Below are positions 8,329-18,021 of a DNA stretch of 64,000 bases, piece by piece. Numbering within the stretch: position 1 is the stretch's first letter; each line of letters begins with the position of its first letter. Position numbers and translations under genes: made by a program. Below the pieces are notes generated by a model. That model had not been told where the DNA came from, did no database searches, and saw only the letters and a program-made list of their open reading frames with translations. The DNA is from Rhodoferax sp. Its GTDB lineage: Bacteria > Pseudomonadota > Gammaproteobacteria > Burkholderiales > Burkholderiaceae_C. Where the stretch lies: contig SSFF01000008.1 in assembly GCA_008015235.1 (NCBI GenBank), positions 1-64,000 on the forward strand. The letters run 5' to 3'.

Positions 8329-10428
8329 TCAGTTGAAGGTCTTGCCTTCGGCAGCCAGACGGGCCAGCAGCGGAGCGGGCTGCCAGAACTTGGCGTCGTC
8401 CAGCGGGTTCTGCGCAAAGCGGTTCATGGCTTGCACCACGTTGAACAGGCCCACTTCGTCGGCGTAGTTCATGGGGCCACCACGGTAGACCGGGAAGCCG
8501 TAGCCAAAGATGTAGACGATGTCGATGTCGCTGGCCTTGTTGGCGATGCCTTCCTCCAGGATGTGGGCCGCTTCGTTCACCAGGCTAAACACCAGGCGCT
8601 GCACGATCTCTTCGTCGGAAATCATGCGCGGGGTGATGCCCAGGGCCTTGCGGTGCTCTTCGATCATGGCCACCACTTCGGCGTTGGGGATGGCATCGCG
8701 CTTGCCCTCGACATAGTCGTACCAGCCCTTGCCCACTTTTTGGCCAAAGCGTCCTTTCTCGCACAGCAGGTCCGCAGTCTTGCTGTACTTCATGTCGGGC
8801 TTTTCCTGGTAGCGGCGCTTGCGGATGGCCCAGCCGATGTCATTGCCTGCCAGGTCGCCCATGCGGAACGGGCCCATGGCCATGCCGAACTTCTCCATCG
8901 CCTTGTCCACCTGCTCGGGGGTGCAGCCTTCGTCCAGCAGGAAACCGCCCTGGCGACCGTACTGCTCGATCATGCGGTTGCCGATGAAGCCGTCGCACAC
9001 GCCGGACACCACGGCAGTCTTCTTGATCTTCTTGGCAACCGTCATCACGGTGGCCATCACGTCCTTGGCGGTCTTCTCGCCGCGCACCACTTCCAGCAGC
9101 TTCATCACATTGGCCGGGCTGAAGAAGTGCAGGCCCACCACGTCTTCGGGACGCTTGGTGAAGGAGGCAATCTTGTTCACGTCCAGCGTGGAGGTGTTGG
9201 AGGCCAGAATGGCACCGGGCTTCATCACGCGGTCCAGCTCCTTGAAAACGGCTTCCTTGACGCCGATTTCCTCGAACACGGCTTCGATGACCAGGTCGGT
9301 GCCGTTCAGGTCGTCGTAGCTCAGCGTGGTGGACAACAGGCTCATGCGCTGCTCGTACTTGTCCTGCTTGAGCTTCTTTTTGGCCACCTGCGCTTCGTAG
9401 TTCTTGCGGATGGTGGCAATGCCACGGTCCAGGGCTTCCTGCTTCATCTCCAGCATCTTGACGGGGATGCCGGCGTTCAGGAAGTTCATGGCAATGCCGC
9501 CACCCATGGTGCCAGCACCGATGATTGCTACGGAGTTGATAGCGCGCTGCGCAGTATCTGCGGGGACATCGGGAATCTTGGAGGCTGCGCGCTCGGACAG
9601 GAACAGGTGGCGCAGGCTGCGACTTTCGGCCGTCATCATCAGGTTGATGAAGATGTCGCGCTCGACGGCCATACCGTCGTCAAACTTCTTCTTGGTGGCG
9701 GCTTCGACGGCGTCCACGCACTTGGCGGGGGCCGGGAAATTCTTGCTCATGCCCTTGACCATGTTGCGTGCGAACTGGAAGTAAGCATCGCCCTGGGGGT
9801 GCTTGCATTTCATGTCGCGCACTAGCGGCAAGGGGCGAACGTCCGCCTTTTCACGGGCGAAGGCGATGGCTTCTTCGAGCACGCTTTCGGCAGAAGCTGC
9901 CAGCTTGTCGAACAGTTTCTGTCCGGGCAGCATGGCCAGCATTTCGCTCTTGATGGGTTCGCCACTGACGATCATGTTCAGGGCCGGCTCCACGCCCAGC
10001 ACGCGCGGCAGGCGCTGCGTACCACCGGCGCCGGGCAGCAGGCCCAGCTTGACTTCAGGCAGGGCCACACTGGTGCCGGGGGCAGCCACGCGGTAGTGGC
10101 AACCCAGGGCCAGTTCCAGACCGCCACCCATGACGACCGTGTGAATGGCAGCGACCACAGGCTTGGGCGACTTTTCCAGCACACCGATCACGCTGTTCAG
10201 GTTGGGTTCCTGCATGGCGGTGGGCTTGCCGAATTCCTTGATGTCAGCACCGCCCGAAAACGCCTTACCGGCACCGGTAATGACGATGGCCTTGACCGCC
10301 GCATCGGCATTGGCTTGGGCCATGCCATCGGCAATGCCTTGTCGCGTGGACAGGCCCAGCCCGTTGACGGGCGGATTGTTCAACGTAATCACGGCGATGT
10401 CGCCCTGGACTTGGTATTGCGCTGTCAT
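8329..10428 (-). CDS. Bifunctional enoyl-CoA hydratase / 3-hydroxyacyl-CoA dehydrogenase (FadB/FadJ-like)
   Basis: A 699-residue two-domain protein. Residues 1 to about 190 are a crotonase domain ([14 protein letters not shown] oxyanion loop; [16 protein letters not shown]). From about 295 comes the 3-hydroxyacyl-CoA dehydrogenase: Rossmann [26 protein letters not shown], and the catalytic His in [11 protein letters not shown]. It hydrates enoyl-CoA and oxidises the alcohol with NAD. SD AGAGGA precedes ATG 10428. The linker just before the Rossmann motif is encoded by a copy of the 57-bp repeat (9525-9580). A palindromic operator lies upstream at 10452-10465. Confidence 0.95.
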   Translation of the reverse strand: MTAQYQVQGDIAVITLNNPPVNGLGLSTRQGIADGMAQANADAAVKAIVITGAGKAFSGGADIKEFGKPTAMQEPNLNSVIGVLEKSPKPVVAAIHTVVMGGGLELALGCHYRVAAPGTSVALPEVKLGLLPGAGGTQRLPRVLGVEPALNMIVSGEPIKSEMLAMLPGQKLFDKLAASAESVLEEAIAFAREKADVRPLPLVRDMKCKHPQGDAYFQFARNMVKGMSKNFPAPAKCVDAVEAATKKKFDDGMAVERDIFINLMMTAESRSLRHLFLSERAASKIPDVPADTAQRAINSVAIIGAGTMGGGIAMNFLNAGIPVKMLEMKQEALDRGIATIRKNYEAQVAKKKLKQDKYEQRMSLLSTTLSYDDLNGTDLVIEAVFEEIGVKEAVFKELDRVMKPGAILASNTSTLDVNKIASFTKRPEDVVGLHFFSPANVMKLLEVVRGEKTAKDVMATVMTVAKKIKKTAVVSGVCDGFIGNRMIEQYGRQGGFLLDEGCTPEQVDKAMEKFGMAMGPFRMGDLAGNDIGWAIRKRRYQEKPDMKYSKTADLLCEKGRFGQKVGKGWYDYVEGKRDAIPNAEVVAMIEEHRKALGITPRMISDEEIVQRLVFSLVNEAAHILEEGIANKASDIDIVYIFGYGFPVYRGGPMNYADEVGLFNVVQAMNRFAQNPLDDAKFWQPAPLLARLAAEGKTFN
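9525..9580 (+). repeat. 57-bp interspersed element, copy 3 (inside fadB-like gene)
   Basis: TTGCTA, GATAGC and TGCGCAGTATCTGCGG are in the expected order; one base is missing near columns 36-44. The copy is opposite to the gene and is read as [14 protein letters not shown], the linker between the hydratase and dehydrogenase domains. The linker looks normal in length. Confidence 0.7.
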
Positions 10429-10451
10429 GTGGTCAATCCTCTTGTAAAAAT

Positions 10452-10465
10452 AGAACGGTCGTTCT
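10452..10465. promoter_or_regulatory. Operator-like palindrome AGAACG-GT-CGTTCT
   Basis: A perfect 6-2-6 inverted repeat sits 24 bases ahead of the fadB-like ATG (10428), in the region where a minus-strand promoter is expected. TetR-type regulators of fatty-acid degradation in proteobacteria use palindromes of this general form. The match to a particular regulator is inference, and no such regulator gene is in the window. Confidence 0.6.
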
Positions 10466-10564
10466 TTTTTGATTGTAGGGGGGAAATTTGCTGTCCGGTA
10501 GCACCGCTTGTCACGACAGGGACAAACCCTGAGGTCAATGAGAGTGCTTTCACTAAATGCGCAT

Positions 10565-10615
10565 AAAAAAAACGCCGCAACAGCCCTACCGACACAGCGG
10601 AAGACTGCCGCGGCG
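10565..10615 (-). terminator. Probable terminator after the acyl-CoA ligase
   Basis: On the minus strand CGCCGC (10615-10610) can pair with GCGGCG (10578-10573), followed by eight T (10572-10565). The 31-base loop is large, so the hairpin is weaker than the others in the window. It lies 27 bases after the ligase stop. Confidence 0.5.
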
Positions 10616-10641
10616 CGGTGCGCACAACCCGAGGCGCTGGT

Positions 10642-12279
10642 TTACGAAGAAACGCCGGGCAGTTGGTAGTCCTTGAGCAGCTCGCGCAGCTTGGTCTTCT
10701 GCATCTTGCCGGTAGCCCCCAGGGGAATGGCATCGACAAAGACCACGTCGTCGGGAATCTGCCACTTGGCAGTCTTGCCTTCGAAGAAAGCCAGGATGTC
10801 CTCACGAGCCACCTCAACACCGGGCTTCTTGACCACGGCAATGATGGGGCGCTCGTCCCACTTGGGGTGCTTCATGCCGATGCACGCCGCCATGGCTACG
10901 GCGGGGTGCGCCATGGCCACGTTTTCCACATCGATGGAGCTGATCCATTCGCCGCCCGACTTGATGACGTCCTTGCTGCGGTCGGTGATCTGCATATAAC
11001 CGTCGGGGTCGATGGTGGCCACGTCGCCAGTGTGGAACCAACCGTCCGTCAGTACATCGCCGCCTTCGTGCTTGAAGTACTCGCTGATGATCCAGGGGCC
11101 CTGCACGTACAGGTCGCCATAGGCCTTGCCGTCCCAGGGCAGGTCCTTTCCTGTGTCGGGATCGACGATCTTGATGTCCACCCCGAATACCGCCCGACCT
11201 TGCTTGAGGCGGATTTTCATCTTGGCCTCGGCGTCGAGTTTCAGGTGCTTGTTCTTGAGGGTGCAGACAGTGCCCAGCGGCGACATTTCCGTCATACCCC
11301 AGGCGTGCAGCACTTCGACACCGTAATCGTCGTTGAAGGCGGTAATCATGGCCGGTGGGCAGGCCGAACCACCAATGACGGTGCGTGTGAGCGTGGAGAA
11401 ACGCAGGTTGTTGGCCTGCATGTGGCCCAGCATCATCTGCCACACGGTGGGTACACCGGCAGCAAAGTTCACCTTTTCGCCTTCGATCAGCTCGTAGATG
11501 GACTTGCCGTCCATGGCCGGGCCGGGGAACACCAGCTTGGCGCCGGTCATGGCGGCCGAGTACGGCAGGCCCCAGGCGTTGACGTGGAACATGGGCACCA
11601 CGGGCAATACCGTATCGCGTGAACTCATGCTCAGGGCGTCCGGCAAGGCACCGGCCAATGCGTGCAGCATGGTGGAGCGGTGGCTGTACAGCGCTGCCTT
11701 GGGGTTTCCGGTGGTGCCACTGGTGTAGCACATGCTGGACGCCGAGTTCTCGTCGAACTTGGGCCATTGGTACTTGTCGCTCTGGCCGCCGATCCAGGCT
11801 TCGTAGCTCACCAGACCTGGAATGCCGGTGTCGGCGGGCAGCTGGTCGGCATCGCACAGGGCCACGTAGTGCTTGATGGTGGTGCAACGGCTGTGCACGG
11901 CCTTGACGATGGGCAGGAATGTCATGTCGAAACACAGCACCTGGTCTTCGGCATGGTTGGCAATCCACACCACCTGGTCAGGATGCAGGCGCGGGTTCAG
12001 GGTGTGCAGCACGCGGCCCGAACCGCTGACGCCGAAATACAGCTCCAGGTGGCGGTAGCCGTTCCAGGCCAACGTGGCCACGCGCTCACTGAATCCCAGA
12101 TTCAGGCTTTCAATGGCATTGGCCACCTTGCGGGCACGCACGCCCAGGTCTTTGTAGGTGTAGCGGTGGATGTCACCTTCCACCCGCCGCGACACAATTT
12201 CACCTTCACCGTGGTGGCGTTCAGCGAACACCAGCAAAGAAGAAATCAACAATTCGTGGCTTTGCATCAAACCTAGCAT
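10642..12279 (-). CDS. AMP-dependent acyl-CoA synthetase/ligase (medium/long-chain or DmdB-like)
   Basis: A 545-residue ANL-superfamily enzyme that activates a carboxylic acid with ATP and joins it to CoA. Motif A3 is [14 protein letters not shown] (about residue 185), A5 is [13 protein letters not shown]8 is [20 protein letters not shown], and the C-terminal lysine is in [17 protein letters not shown]. Start [15 protein letters not shown] is typical of the 540-residue group that includes 3-(methylthio)propionyl-CoA ligases; substrate is not certain. GGAG lies eight bases before the ATG. It supplies acyl-CoA to the beta-oxidation genes around it but is a separate unit with its own terminator. 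Confidence 0.92.
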   Translation of the reverse strand: MLGLMQSHELLISSLLVFAERHHGEGEIVSRRVEGDIHRYTYKDLGVRARKVANAIESLNLGFSERVATLAWNGYRHLELYFGVSGSGRVLHTLNPRLHPDQVVWIANHAEDQVLCFDMTFLPIVKAVHSRCTTIKHYVALCDADQLPADTGIPGLVSYEAWIGGQSDKYQWPKFDENSASSMCYTSGTTGNPKAALYSHRSTMLHALAGALPDALSMSSRDTVLPVVPMFHVNAWGLPYSAAMTGAKLVFPGPAMDGKSIYELIEGEKVNFAAGVPTVWQMMLGHMQANNLRFSTLTRTVIGGSACPPAMITAFNDDYGVEVLHAWGMTEMSPLGTVCTLKNKHLKLDAEAKMKIRLKQGRAVFGVDIKIVDPDTGKDLPWDGKAYGDLYVQGPWIISEYFKHEGGDVLTDGWFHTGDVATIDPDGYMQITDRSKDVIKSGGEWISSIDVENVAMAHPAVAMAACIGMKHPKWDERPIIAVVKKPGVEVAREDILAFFEGKTAKWQIPDDVVFVDAIPLGATGKMQKTKLRELLKDYQLPGVSS

Positions 12280-12445
12280 GGGGAAGTCTCCGGTGGTTGG
12301 TTGGGGGCGATGTTACTACCCGTCTGTGGGGGCCAAACCGGCAAGTATCCAACGCAGACCCAAAAGCTTCAATTCTTGTCGCCGACATGACAAATCGCTT
12401 TTCCAGCCACCCTTGAAGCCGGCCAACGCCAGTCACAATTCACCC

Positions 12446-13144
12446 ATGTTCGCCGATGCCACGTCCCACCAAGAGCGCTGTCTGTCCCACCAAAAATGGT
12501 TTCGTGAGTTGCCCGTGCATCTGCAGCAGCTGGTGCAGAGCCAGGCTTTTTCCGTGCGCGCAGCCAAGGGAGAAGTAGCCCTGAAAGCTTACCAACCGGT
12601 CGAGGGCTGGTACGGTGTGGCCCAGGGTCTGGTGAAGATTGCCAGCAGCCAGGGGAGCCAGCAATCGACCTTCATCGGACTGAACCAAGGCAGCTGGTTC
12701 GGCGAAGGAGCGGTCTTGAAGAACGAGGCGCGCCAGTACGATGTGGTCGCCCTGCGCGACACCGAGCTGGTGTGCATTCCCAGCGCCGTGTTTGAAACCC
12801 TGCTGTCGGAGAGCACGTGCTTCAACCGTTTCGTCATCGATGAACTCAACCGCAAGCTGGGCCTGGCCATGTCCATCATCCAGGCCGGACGCAGCGGCAC
12901 TGCCCAGCAGCGCCTGGCCTTGGCACTGAGCCGCATGTTCTGGAACCAGACCCGAACCCTTGAGCTGTCCCAGGACGAGCTGGCCAACCTGGCCGGCATG
13001 GCACGCCAGACGGCCAACCGCGCACTCCAGCACATGGAACAACGCGGCATCGTGCGTCTGGCCATGAACCGCATCACCGTGCTGGACGAACGCGCTTTGC
13101 TGCAGTGCGTGTCCGACGCCACTGCGCTTGCCGACCCCAAATAA
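12446..13144 (+). CDS. Crp/Fnr-family transcription regulator
   Basis: A 232-residue protein with an N-terminal cyclic-nucleotide-binding-like jelly roll (about 15-130; FIGLNQGSWFGEGAVL) and a C-terminal Crp-type helix-turn-helix (about 150-225; LELSQDELANLAGMARQTANRALQ with the recognition helix ARQTANRAL). It lacks the N-terminal cysteine cluster of Fnr, so oxygen sensing through an iron-sulfur cluster is unlikely. It is divergent from the acyl-CoA ligase across 166 bases and may regulate it. It ends 45 bases before the chosen start of selO. The effector is unknown. Confidence 0.9.
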   Translation: MFADATSHQERCLSHQKWFRELPVHLQQLVQSQAFSVRAAKGEVALKAYQPVEGWYGVAQGLVKIASSQGSQQSTFIGLNQGSWFGEGAVLKNEARQYDVVALRDTELVCIPSAVFETLLSESTCFNRFVIDELNRKLGLAMSIIQAGRSGTAQQRLALALSRMFWNQTRTLELSQDELANLAGMARQTANRALQHMEQRGIVRLAMNRITVLDERALLQCVSDATALADPK

Positions 13145-13188
13145 CCCGAAGCGCTGCAATGTTGGTGGGGGCGCCGGACAATCCGTCC

Positions 13189-14679
13189 ATGCACCCCACC
13201 GGCTTTGGCCACACCCCCTCCCCCGCCCACTGGCAATGGCACAACCGCTTTGCCAGCCTGGGGCCCGAATTCCACGCAAACGTTCCACTGCAACCCTTGC
13301 CAGCGCCCTACTGGGTCGCCCGCAGCCCTAGTGCAGCGCAACTGCTGGGCTTGGATGTCACTGACTGGAGTGACAGCGCCTGGGTACACCTGCTGTCGGG
13401 CAATACCTGGTGGGACGGCATGCAACCCCTGGCCTCGGTCTACAGTGGCCACCAGTTCGGCGTCTGGGCCGGGCAACTGGGCGACGGACGCGCGCTGCTG
13501 CTGGGCGAAGTGGCAACCACCCCCGATGCCCCCTCCCTAGAAATCCAGCTCAAAGGCGCGGGCCGGACCCCGTTTTCCCGCAGCGGCGATGGCCGTGCTG
13601 TGCTGCGCAGCAGCATCCGTGAGTTCCTGGCCAGCGAAGCCATGCACGCGCTGGGCATTCCGACCACGCGCGCCCTGTGCATCACCGGCTCCCCGCACCC
13701 GGTGTACCGCGAGACGCCAGAAACTGCCGCCGTGGTAACGCGCCTGGCGCCCAGTTTCATCCGCTTCGGCCACTTCGAGCATTTCAGCCACCATGGCCTG
13801 CACACGCAACTGCGTGACTTGACCGACTTTGTGCTGCAGCACTTCTACCCACACTGCATGCAGGCGCCCGACCCCGTGGCCGCCCTGCTGGGCGAGGTGG
13901 CCGAACGCACGGCAGCCATGGTGGCCCTGTGGCAGTCGGTCGGGTTTTGCCATGGGGTCATGAACACCGACAACATGAGCATCCTGGGCCTGACCATCGA
14001 CTACGGCCCATTCCAGTTCATGGACGGTTTCGACCCGCAGCACATCTGCAACCACTCAGACCACCAGGGCCGCTATGCCTTTGCCCGCCAACCTGCCATC
14101 GCCTACTGGAACCTGATGTGCCTGGGGCAAGCCCTTCTGCCGCTCATCGGCGATTCGGACCGCACCATCGCCGCCATCGACCGTTTCAAGACCGCCTACC
14201 CGGCCCACTTCGAAGCCGCCATGGCGAAAAAGCTGGGCTTTTCCAGCCCGCCCGCACAGGAGCCCCTGCGCAAGCACCTCAACACCCTGCTGGGCCTGAT
14301 GGCGCAGGAACAGGCCGACTACACCGTGTTCTGGCGTGCCCTGGGCACCTACGCCCGCACGGGCGAACGCCAGGCCGTGCTCGACCAGGTGGTGAACCGT
14401 GAAGGGTTTGATGCCTGGTTGCTATCATTTGATGAGCTGCATATACATCTTGGATGCGGGCCAGATGCCGATTTGATGCAAAAAACCAACCCCAAGTACG
14501 TGCTGCGCAACTACCTGGCCCAACAGGCGATTGAAAAGGCGGAATCCTGTGATTTCGGCATGGTGAACGATTTGCTGACCGTGCTGTCCGCGCCGTACGA
14601 CGAACACCCCGCATTCGAAGCCTGGGCCGCACCGGCGCCCGAATGGGCACGCAGCCTGCAGCTGTCCTGCAGCTCCTGA
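13189..14679 (+). CDS. selO: Protein adenylyltransferase SelO (YdiU/UPF0061 family)
   Basis: A 496-residue pseudokinase-fold enzyme that transfers AMP to Ser/Thr/Tyr of target proteins. Visible: GAGRTPFSRSGDGRAVLRS (nucleotide loop, about 95-115), HGVMNTDNMSILG and DYGPFQFMD (metal-binding Asn/Asp). The protein ends SCSS with Cys third from the end, the place where animal SelO has selenocysteine. The start is uncertain: ATG 13189 or 13159, neither with a good ribosome site. A 57-bp repeat encodes LLSFDELHIHLGCGPDADL before NPKYVLRNYLAQ. msrB follows after 21 bases; SelO and methionine sulfoxide reductase both fit redox stress. Confidence 0.93.
   Translation: MHPTGFGHTPSPAHWQWHNRFASLGPEFHANVPLQPLPAPYWVARSPSAAQLLGLDVTDWSDSAWVHLLSGNTWWDGMQPLASVYSGHQFGVWAGQLGDGRALLLGEVATTPDAPSLEIQLKGAGRTPFSRSGDGRAVLRSSIREFLASEAMHALGIPTTRALCITGSPHPVYRETPETAAVVTRLAPSFIRFGHFEHFSHHGLHTQLRDLTDFVLQHFYPHCMQAPDPVAALLGEVAERTAAMVALWQSVGFCHGVMNTDNMSILGLTIDYGPFQFMDGFDPQHICNHSDHQGRYAFARQPAIAYWNLMCLGQALLPLIGDSDRTIAAIDRFKTAYPAHFEAAMAKKLGFSSPPAQEPLRKHLNTLLGLMAQEQADYTVFWRALGTYARTGERQAVLDQVVNREGFDAWLLSFDELHIHLGCGPDADLMQKTNPKYVLRNYLAQQAIEKAESCDFGMVNDLLTVLSAPYDEHPAFEAWAAPAPEWARSLQLSCSS
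14419..14475 (+). repeat. 57-bp interspersed element, copy 4 (inside selO)
   Basis: TTGCTATCATTT at columns 1-12, GAGCT near columns 16-20, GCGGGC at columns 38-43 and GCCGATTTG at the end. Same orientation as selO and translated in frame. The AT-rich codons (CAT ATA CAT CTT) differ from the gene around it. It lies in a variable stretch before the conserved NPKYVLRNYLA segment. Confidence 0.8.
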
Positions 14680-14700
14680 ATCTTTGCCAAGGAATCCCCC

Positions 14701-15108
14701 ATGTCTTTCCCTATCCAGAAAACCGAAGCCGAGTGGCAAGCCGAGCTGCAGGCCAAGGGAGCGGAGCCCCGCGCCTTCGAAGTTACCCGCCACGCGGCCA
14801 CCGAACGCCCCTTCACCGGCAAGTACGAAGCCCACTGGGCGGACGGCAGCTACCACTGCATCTGTTGCGGCAATACCTTGTTCGACGCCGGCACCAAGTT
14901 CGATGCCGGTTGCGGCTGGCCCAGTTTTTCACAGGCCAAGGCGGGGGCCATTACCGAAATCACCGACCGCAGCCACGGCATGGTGCGCGTGGAAACCGTG
15001 TGCAGCCAGTGCGGCGCCCACCTGGGTCATGTGTTTGAGGACGGCCCCGCCCCCACGGGCCTGCGCTATTGCATGAACTCGGCTTCGCTACACTTCACGC
15101 CTGCATGA
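14701..15108 (+). CDS. msrB: Peptide-methionine (R)-S-oxide reductase
   Basis: A 135-residue stand-alone MsrB that reduces the R epimer of methionine sulfoxide in proteins. Zinc ligands Cys53/Cys56 (YHCICCG) and Cys101/Cys104 ([10 protein letters not shown]), and catalytic Cys124 in RYCMNSASL, are present, with CGWPSF before them. The length is that of a single-domain MsrB. SD AAGGA precedes the ATG. Its stop overlaps the yciB start by 4 bases (ATGA), and yciB overlaps bolA in the same way, so msrB-yciB-bolA are translationally coupled. Confidence 0.96.
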   Translation: MSFPIQKTEAEWQAELQAKGAEPRAFEVTRHAATERPFTGKYEAHWADGSYHCICCGNTLFDAGTKFDAGCGWPSFSQAKAGAITEITDRSHGMVRVETVCSQCGAHLGHVFEDGPAPTGLRYCMNSASLHFTPA

Positions 15109-15659
15109 AAACCCTGATCGACTTCTTTCCCATCCTGCTGTTCTTCGGCGCCTACAAGTTCTACGACATCTATGCAGCCACCGGCGTGCTGATGGTCGCC
15201 ACCCTGGGGCAGATGGCCCTGATCTACGCCATGGACCGCAAGCTCCAGGCCATGCACAAGATCACGCTGGTGATGGTGCTGGGCTTTGGCGCCCTGACCT
15301 TAGGGCTGCACGACGACCGCTTCATCAAGTGGAAACCCACCGTTCTCTACCTGGCCATGGCTCTGGGCTTGGCTTGGGCACTGTGGGGCATGCGCAAGAA
15401 CGTGCTGCAAACCCTGCTGGGCAGCCAGCTCGACCTGCCCGCGGCCGTGTGGCAACGCCTGAACGTGGCCTGGGTGCTGTACTGCAGCTTCATGGCGGCG
15501 CTCAACGCCTTTGTGGTGCTCAACTACAGCACCGAAGCCTGGGTCAACTTCAAGCTCTGGGGCTACCTGCTACCCCTGGGCTTCATCATCGGCCAAGGCG
15601 TTTACATCGCGCCCTACATCAAGGCCGCCGACAAACAACACGATACGGAACAGCCATGA
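15105..15659 (+). CDS. yciB: Inner-membrane septation protein YciB/IspA family
   Basis: A 184-residue integral membrane protein starting [19 protein letters not shown], the family signature. About five hydrophobic helices follow ([65 protein letters not shown], and a C-terminal [18 protein letters not shown]). The family is linked to envelope and septum integrity in enterobacteria and Shigella; the mechanism is unclear. ATG 15105 overlaps the msrB stop; an upstream frame extension (15069) runs into msrB and is rejected. Confidence 0.93.
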   Translation: MKTLIDFFPILLFFGAYKFYDIYAATGVLMVATLGQMALIYAMDRKLQAMHKITLVMVLGFGALTLGLHDDRFIKWKPTVLYLAMALGLAWALWGMRKNVLQTLLGSQLDLPAAVWQRLNVAWVLYCSFMAALNAFVVLNYSTEAWVNFKLWGYLLPLGFIIGQGVYIAPYIKAADKQHDTEQP

Positions 15660-15925
15660 GTGCAGACCTGGCCCAACGCATGCAGGCGCACCTGCAAGCC
15701 ACTCTGGCCCCCGAACGGCTGGAAGTCATTGACGAAAGCTACCAGCACCACGGCCATGCCGGGGCCAACGGCACCGGTTTTGGCACCCATTTCCGGGTGC
15801 GCATTGCTGCCTCCCAGTTCGCGGGCCTGAGCCGTGTGGCCCGGCACCGGCTTGTGTATGATTCACTCCAAGATTTCATAGCACAGGGCGTACACGCACT
15901 GGCCATCGAGGCAAACGTGCCTTGA
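15656..15925 (+). CDS. BolA family protein
   Basis: An 89-residue BolA-fold protein: short N-terminal helix ([23 protein letters not shown]), then [22 protein letters not shown] and [21 protein letters not shown] with the invertible His/Arg face. Relatives bind [2Fe-2S] clusters with monothiol glutaredoxins or act as DNA-binding regulators. His in the HHGHAG loop could be a cluster ligand. Start ATGAG overlaps the yciB stop by four bases. The order yciB-bolA-ppiC is a recurrent betaproteobacterial arrangement in my memory. The precise subfamily is not assigned. Confidence 0.92.
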   Translation: MSADLAQRMQAHLQATLAPERLEVIDESYQHHGHAGANGTGFGTHFRVRIAASQFAGLSRVARHRLVYDSLQDFIAQGVHALAIEANVP

Positions 15926-15961
15926 ATCCCAAATTTCAGCATTTCCCTTGAAGGACAACGA

Positions 15962-16735
15962 ATGAAAAAGTACGTTTTGACCGCCATCGCTGCGGGCATG
16001 CTCTCCACCCTGGCCCCTGTGGCTATGGCCCAGAACGTGGCCATCGTCAATGGCAAGGCTGTGCCCAAGGCGCGCATGGACGCCCTGGCTGCCCAGAAGG
16101 CTCGCGCTGGCCGCCCCGCCAACCCCGACGAACTGCGCCAGGAAGTCATCACCCTGGAAATCCTGGCCCAGGAAGCCCAGGCCCGCGGTCTGGACACCAC
16201 CGACGCCTACAAGAACCAGGTCGAAAACGCCAAGCAGGTGCTGTTGATCAATGAACTGTTCAACGAGTTCATCAAGAACAACCCCGTCACCGACGAAGAA
16301 ATCAAGGCCGAATACGACAAGTGGGCAGCTGCCAACGGCGGCAAGGAATACCGCGCCCGTCACATCCTGGTGGAAAAAGAAGAGCAGGCCAAGGACATCA
16401 TTGCACAGCTGAAGAAGGGCAAGAAGTTTGAAGACCTGGCCAAGAAGCTGTCCAAAGACCCGGGTTCCGGCGCCAACGGTGGCGACCTGGACTGGGCTGC
16501 CCCCAGCAACTACGTGAAGGAGTTCTCGGATGCCATGGTGGCACTGGCCAAGGGCAAAGTGACTGACGCCCCGGTCAAGAGCCAGTTCGGCTTCCACGTG
16601 ATTCGACTGGACGACGTGCGCGACATCAAGCTGCCCAGCTTCGAGGAAGTCAAACCCCAGATCGCCCAGGCCCTGCCCCAGCAAAAGGCGGCCAAGTTCC
16701 GCGACGACCTGGTGAAGAAAGCCAAGATCGAGTAA
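15962..16735 (+). CDS. Periplasmic peptidylprolyl isomerase, PpiC/parvulin type
   Basis: A 257-residue secreted foldase. A signal peptide of about 23 residues (MKKYVLTAIAAGMLSTLAPV, then AMA before QN) is followed by a SurA-like N-terminal helical part (about 25-125) and a parvulin domain (about 130-225: YRARHILVEKEEQAKDI, GGDLDWAAPSNYVKEF, FGFHVIRLDD). It would isomerise prolyl bonds and chaperone envelope proteins. SD AAGGA precedes the ATG. A strong terminator follows at 16761-16787, closing the msrB-yciB-bolA-ppi run. Confidence 0.93.
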   Translation: MKKYVLTAIAAGMLSTLAPVAMAQNVAIVNGKAVPKARMDALAAQKARAGRPANPDELRQEVITLEILAQEAQARGLDTTDAYKNQVENAKQVLLINELFNEFIKNNPVTDEEIKAEYDKWAAANGGKEYRARHILVEKEEQAKDIIAQLKKGKKFEDLAKKLSKDPGSGANGGDLDWAAPSNYVKEFSDAMVALAKGKVTDAPVKSQFGFHVIRLDDVRDIKLPSFEEVKPQIAQALPQQKAAKFRDDLVKKAKIE

Positions 16736-16760
16736 TCGGCGCGTCGACTTATTCTGTGCA

Positions 16761-16787
16761 AGCGGCCTGCGGGCCGCTTTGTTTTTT
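16761..16787 (+). terminator. Rho-independent terminator after the PpiC-type gene
   Basis: AGCGGCC (16761-16767) pairs with GGCCGCT (16772-16778), four-base loop TGCG, followed by TT-G-TTTTTT. It lies 25 bases after the stop codon of the isomerase. Confidence 0.92.
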
Positions 16788-16868
16788 GGGGTGCGCGCAT
16801 GAAAACACTTTCTTGCACTTCTTGGTGCATTCACCACAATACGGCATCAACGGACCAGAGCGAAAGAA

Positions 16869-17195
16869 ATGGACCTTCAAAGCAAATTCACTGACGACGC
16901 GTTGGAAAAGATCGTCGAAGAGGCTGCCATTTACATGTGCACCTGCCCGGGGCAGGTCGCCAGCGAAATCCGTGCCCTGCGCAGTCTGATCCGCTACCAA
17001 CGGGAATGTCTCCACCGTGGCAACCAGCTGCAAACGGTGCACCAGACCATCGCGGCCTCCGCCGCCGAAGCCCATGCCCTGATGGAAACCTGCCTGGAAC
17101 GCGTGCTGGAGATCGAAGGATGGGACACCCAGACCTTCAAGATGCCCGAAGGTTTGCGCCAGGTACGTGACCGGTTGCTGGACGAATCGCTGTAA
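16869..17195 (+). CDS. Conserved hypothetical protein, 108 residues
   Basis: A small, mostly helical protein: MDLQSKFTDDALEKIVEEA, then IYMCTCPGQVASEIRALRS and QTVHQTIAASAAEAHALMET. The C-x-C motif at about residues 24-26 followed by Pro-Gly could bind a metal or be redox active; this is speculation. No signal peptide or membrane segment. It lies between the isomerase terminator and the convergent DUF1624 gene, so it is probably transcribed alone. I do not recognise a named family. Confidence 0.75.
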   Translation: MDLQSKFTDDALEKIVEEAAIYMCTCPGQVASEIRALRSLIRYQRECLHRGNQLQTVHQTIAASAAEAHALMETCLERVLEIEGWDTQTFKMPEGLRQVRDRLLDESL

Positions 17196-17207
17196 TTTTC
17201 AGCCCCG

Positions 17208-17948
17208 TCAGCCGCGCAAGCCCGCACCGTACAAGGCCAGCAAGCCCAGCAGCACCGGCTGGTGCAGCATGTAGTAAGTGAGGCTGTGACGCCCCAGCCA
17301 GCCCAGCGCCCGCACCCGGTTCAACAAAGCCAGCCTTGGCGTAGCGCCGCGCCCCAGCCACCACTGGGTGGCCGCCATGCCCCACCACATCACCCCCAGC
17401 CAGGGGAATATGGGCACGTAGTCTTCGGTGATCGGCAGCCGATCCACCCAGCCCAGCCAATTCAAGCTCCGTTCATTGAAAAACTGGGGTATAGCCCGCG
17501 TGGATATTGCGTAGGAAGCTATGAATTTACTAGCAACTGCCAGCAAGCCCGCGAGCCACAACCAGCTCCCCCAGCCTGCAGTCAACCTTGCCACGATGAG
17601 CATGACCGCCATGCCGTGCAGCACGCCGAAATAGATGTAGCTGCGGGGGAACATGAACCACGAGCCTAGGCTCACCAGCAGCGCGCAACCCGCAATCTGG
17701 CCCCAACGGCGCCAGAAACGCGCCCAGCTTTGGCCCTGGGCCACGGCGATGACCTGCCCGGCTCCGGCGCACAGGAGGAACAAGCTCAGGATGCATGTGC
17801 GCTGCCAAGTCCACAACGGGTCGGCATAGAAGTTCTGCTGGGTATAGCCGGCGTTGGCCAGGTCGAAGCTGAAGTGGAAGATGGTCATCCACAGCATGGC
17901 CAGGCCACGCAGGGAATCGATGCCGACATAGCGTTGAGCGGTATGCAT
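17208..17948 (-). CDS. DUF1624 / heparan-alpha-glucosaminide N-acetyltransferase-like membrane protein
   Basis: A 246-residue polytopic membrane protein. RYVGIDSLRGLAMLWMTIFH at the start is the DUF1624 signature (R-G-x-x-x family acyltransferase). About seven hydrophobic segments follow, with FPWLGVMWWGMAATQWW and GRHSLTYYMLHQPVL near the end. Relatives transfer acetyl groups across a membrane to sugars. ATG 17948 (MHTAQRY) is chosen over 18083, whose extension would overlap rlhA. A 57-bp repeat encodes VASKFIASYAISTRAIPQF in the middle, between predicted helices. It is divergent from rlhA with only 73 bases between starts. Confidence 0.88.
   Translation of the reverse strand: MHTAQRYVGIDSLRGLAMLWMTIFHFSFDLANAGYTQQNFYADPLWTWQRTCILSLFLLCAGAGQVIAVAQGQSWARFWRRWGQIAGCALLVSLGSWFMFPRSYIYFGVLHGMAVMLIVARLTAGWGSWLWLAGLLAVASKFIASYAISTRAIPQFFNERSLNWLGWVDRLPITEDYVPIFPWLGVMWWGMAATQWWLGRGATPRLALLNRVRALGWLGRHSLTYYMLHQPVLLGLLALYGAGLRG
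17480..17536 (-). repeat. 57-bp interspersed element, copy 5 (inside DUF1624 gene)
   Basis: On the minus strand: TTGCTAGTAA, CATAGCT, TACGCAATATCC, then GCGGGC at columns 38-43 and a T-rich end. Same orientation as the gene, read in frame as AVASKFIASYAISTRAI. The reading frame is the same as in the rlhA copy. Confidence 0.85.
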
Positions 17949-18021
17949 GGGCTCCGAGTGTACGTATCCCTTACCCCCCGAATTGGCAGGCATCCGAGGG
18001 GGCTGGGATAATCGCAGCCCT

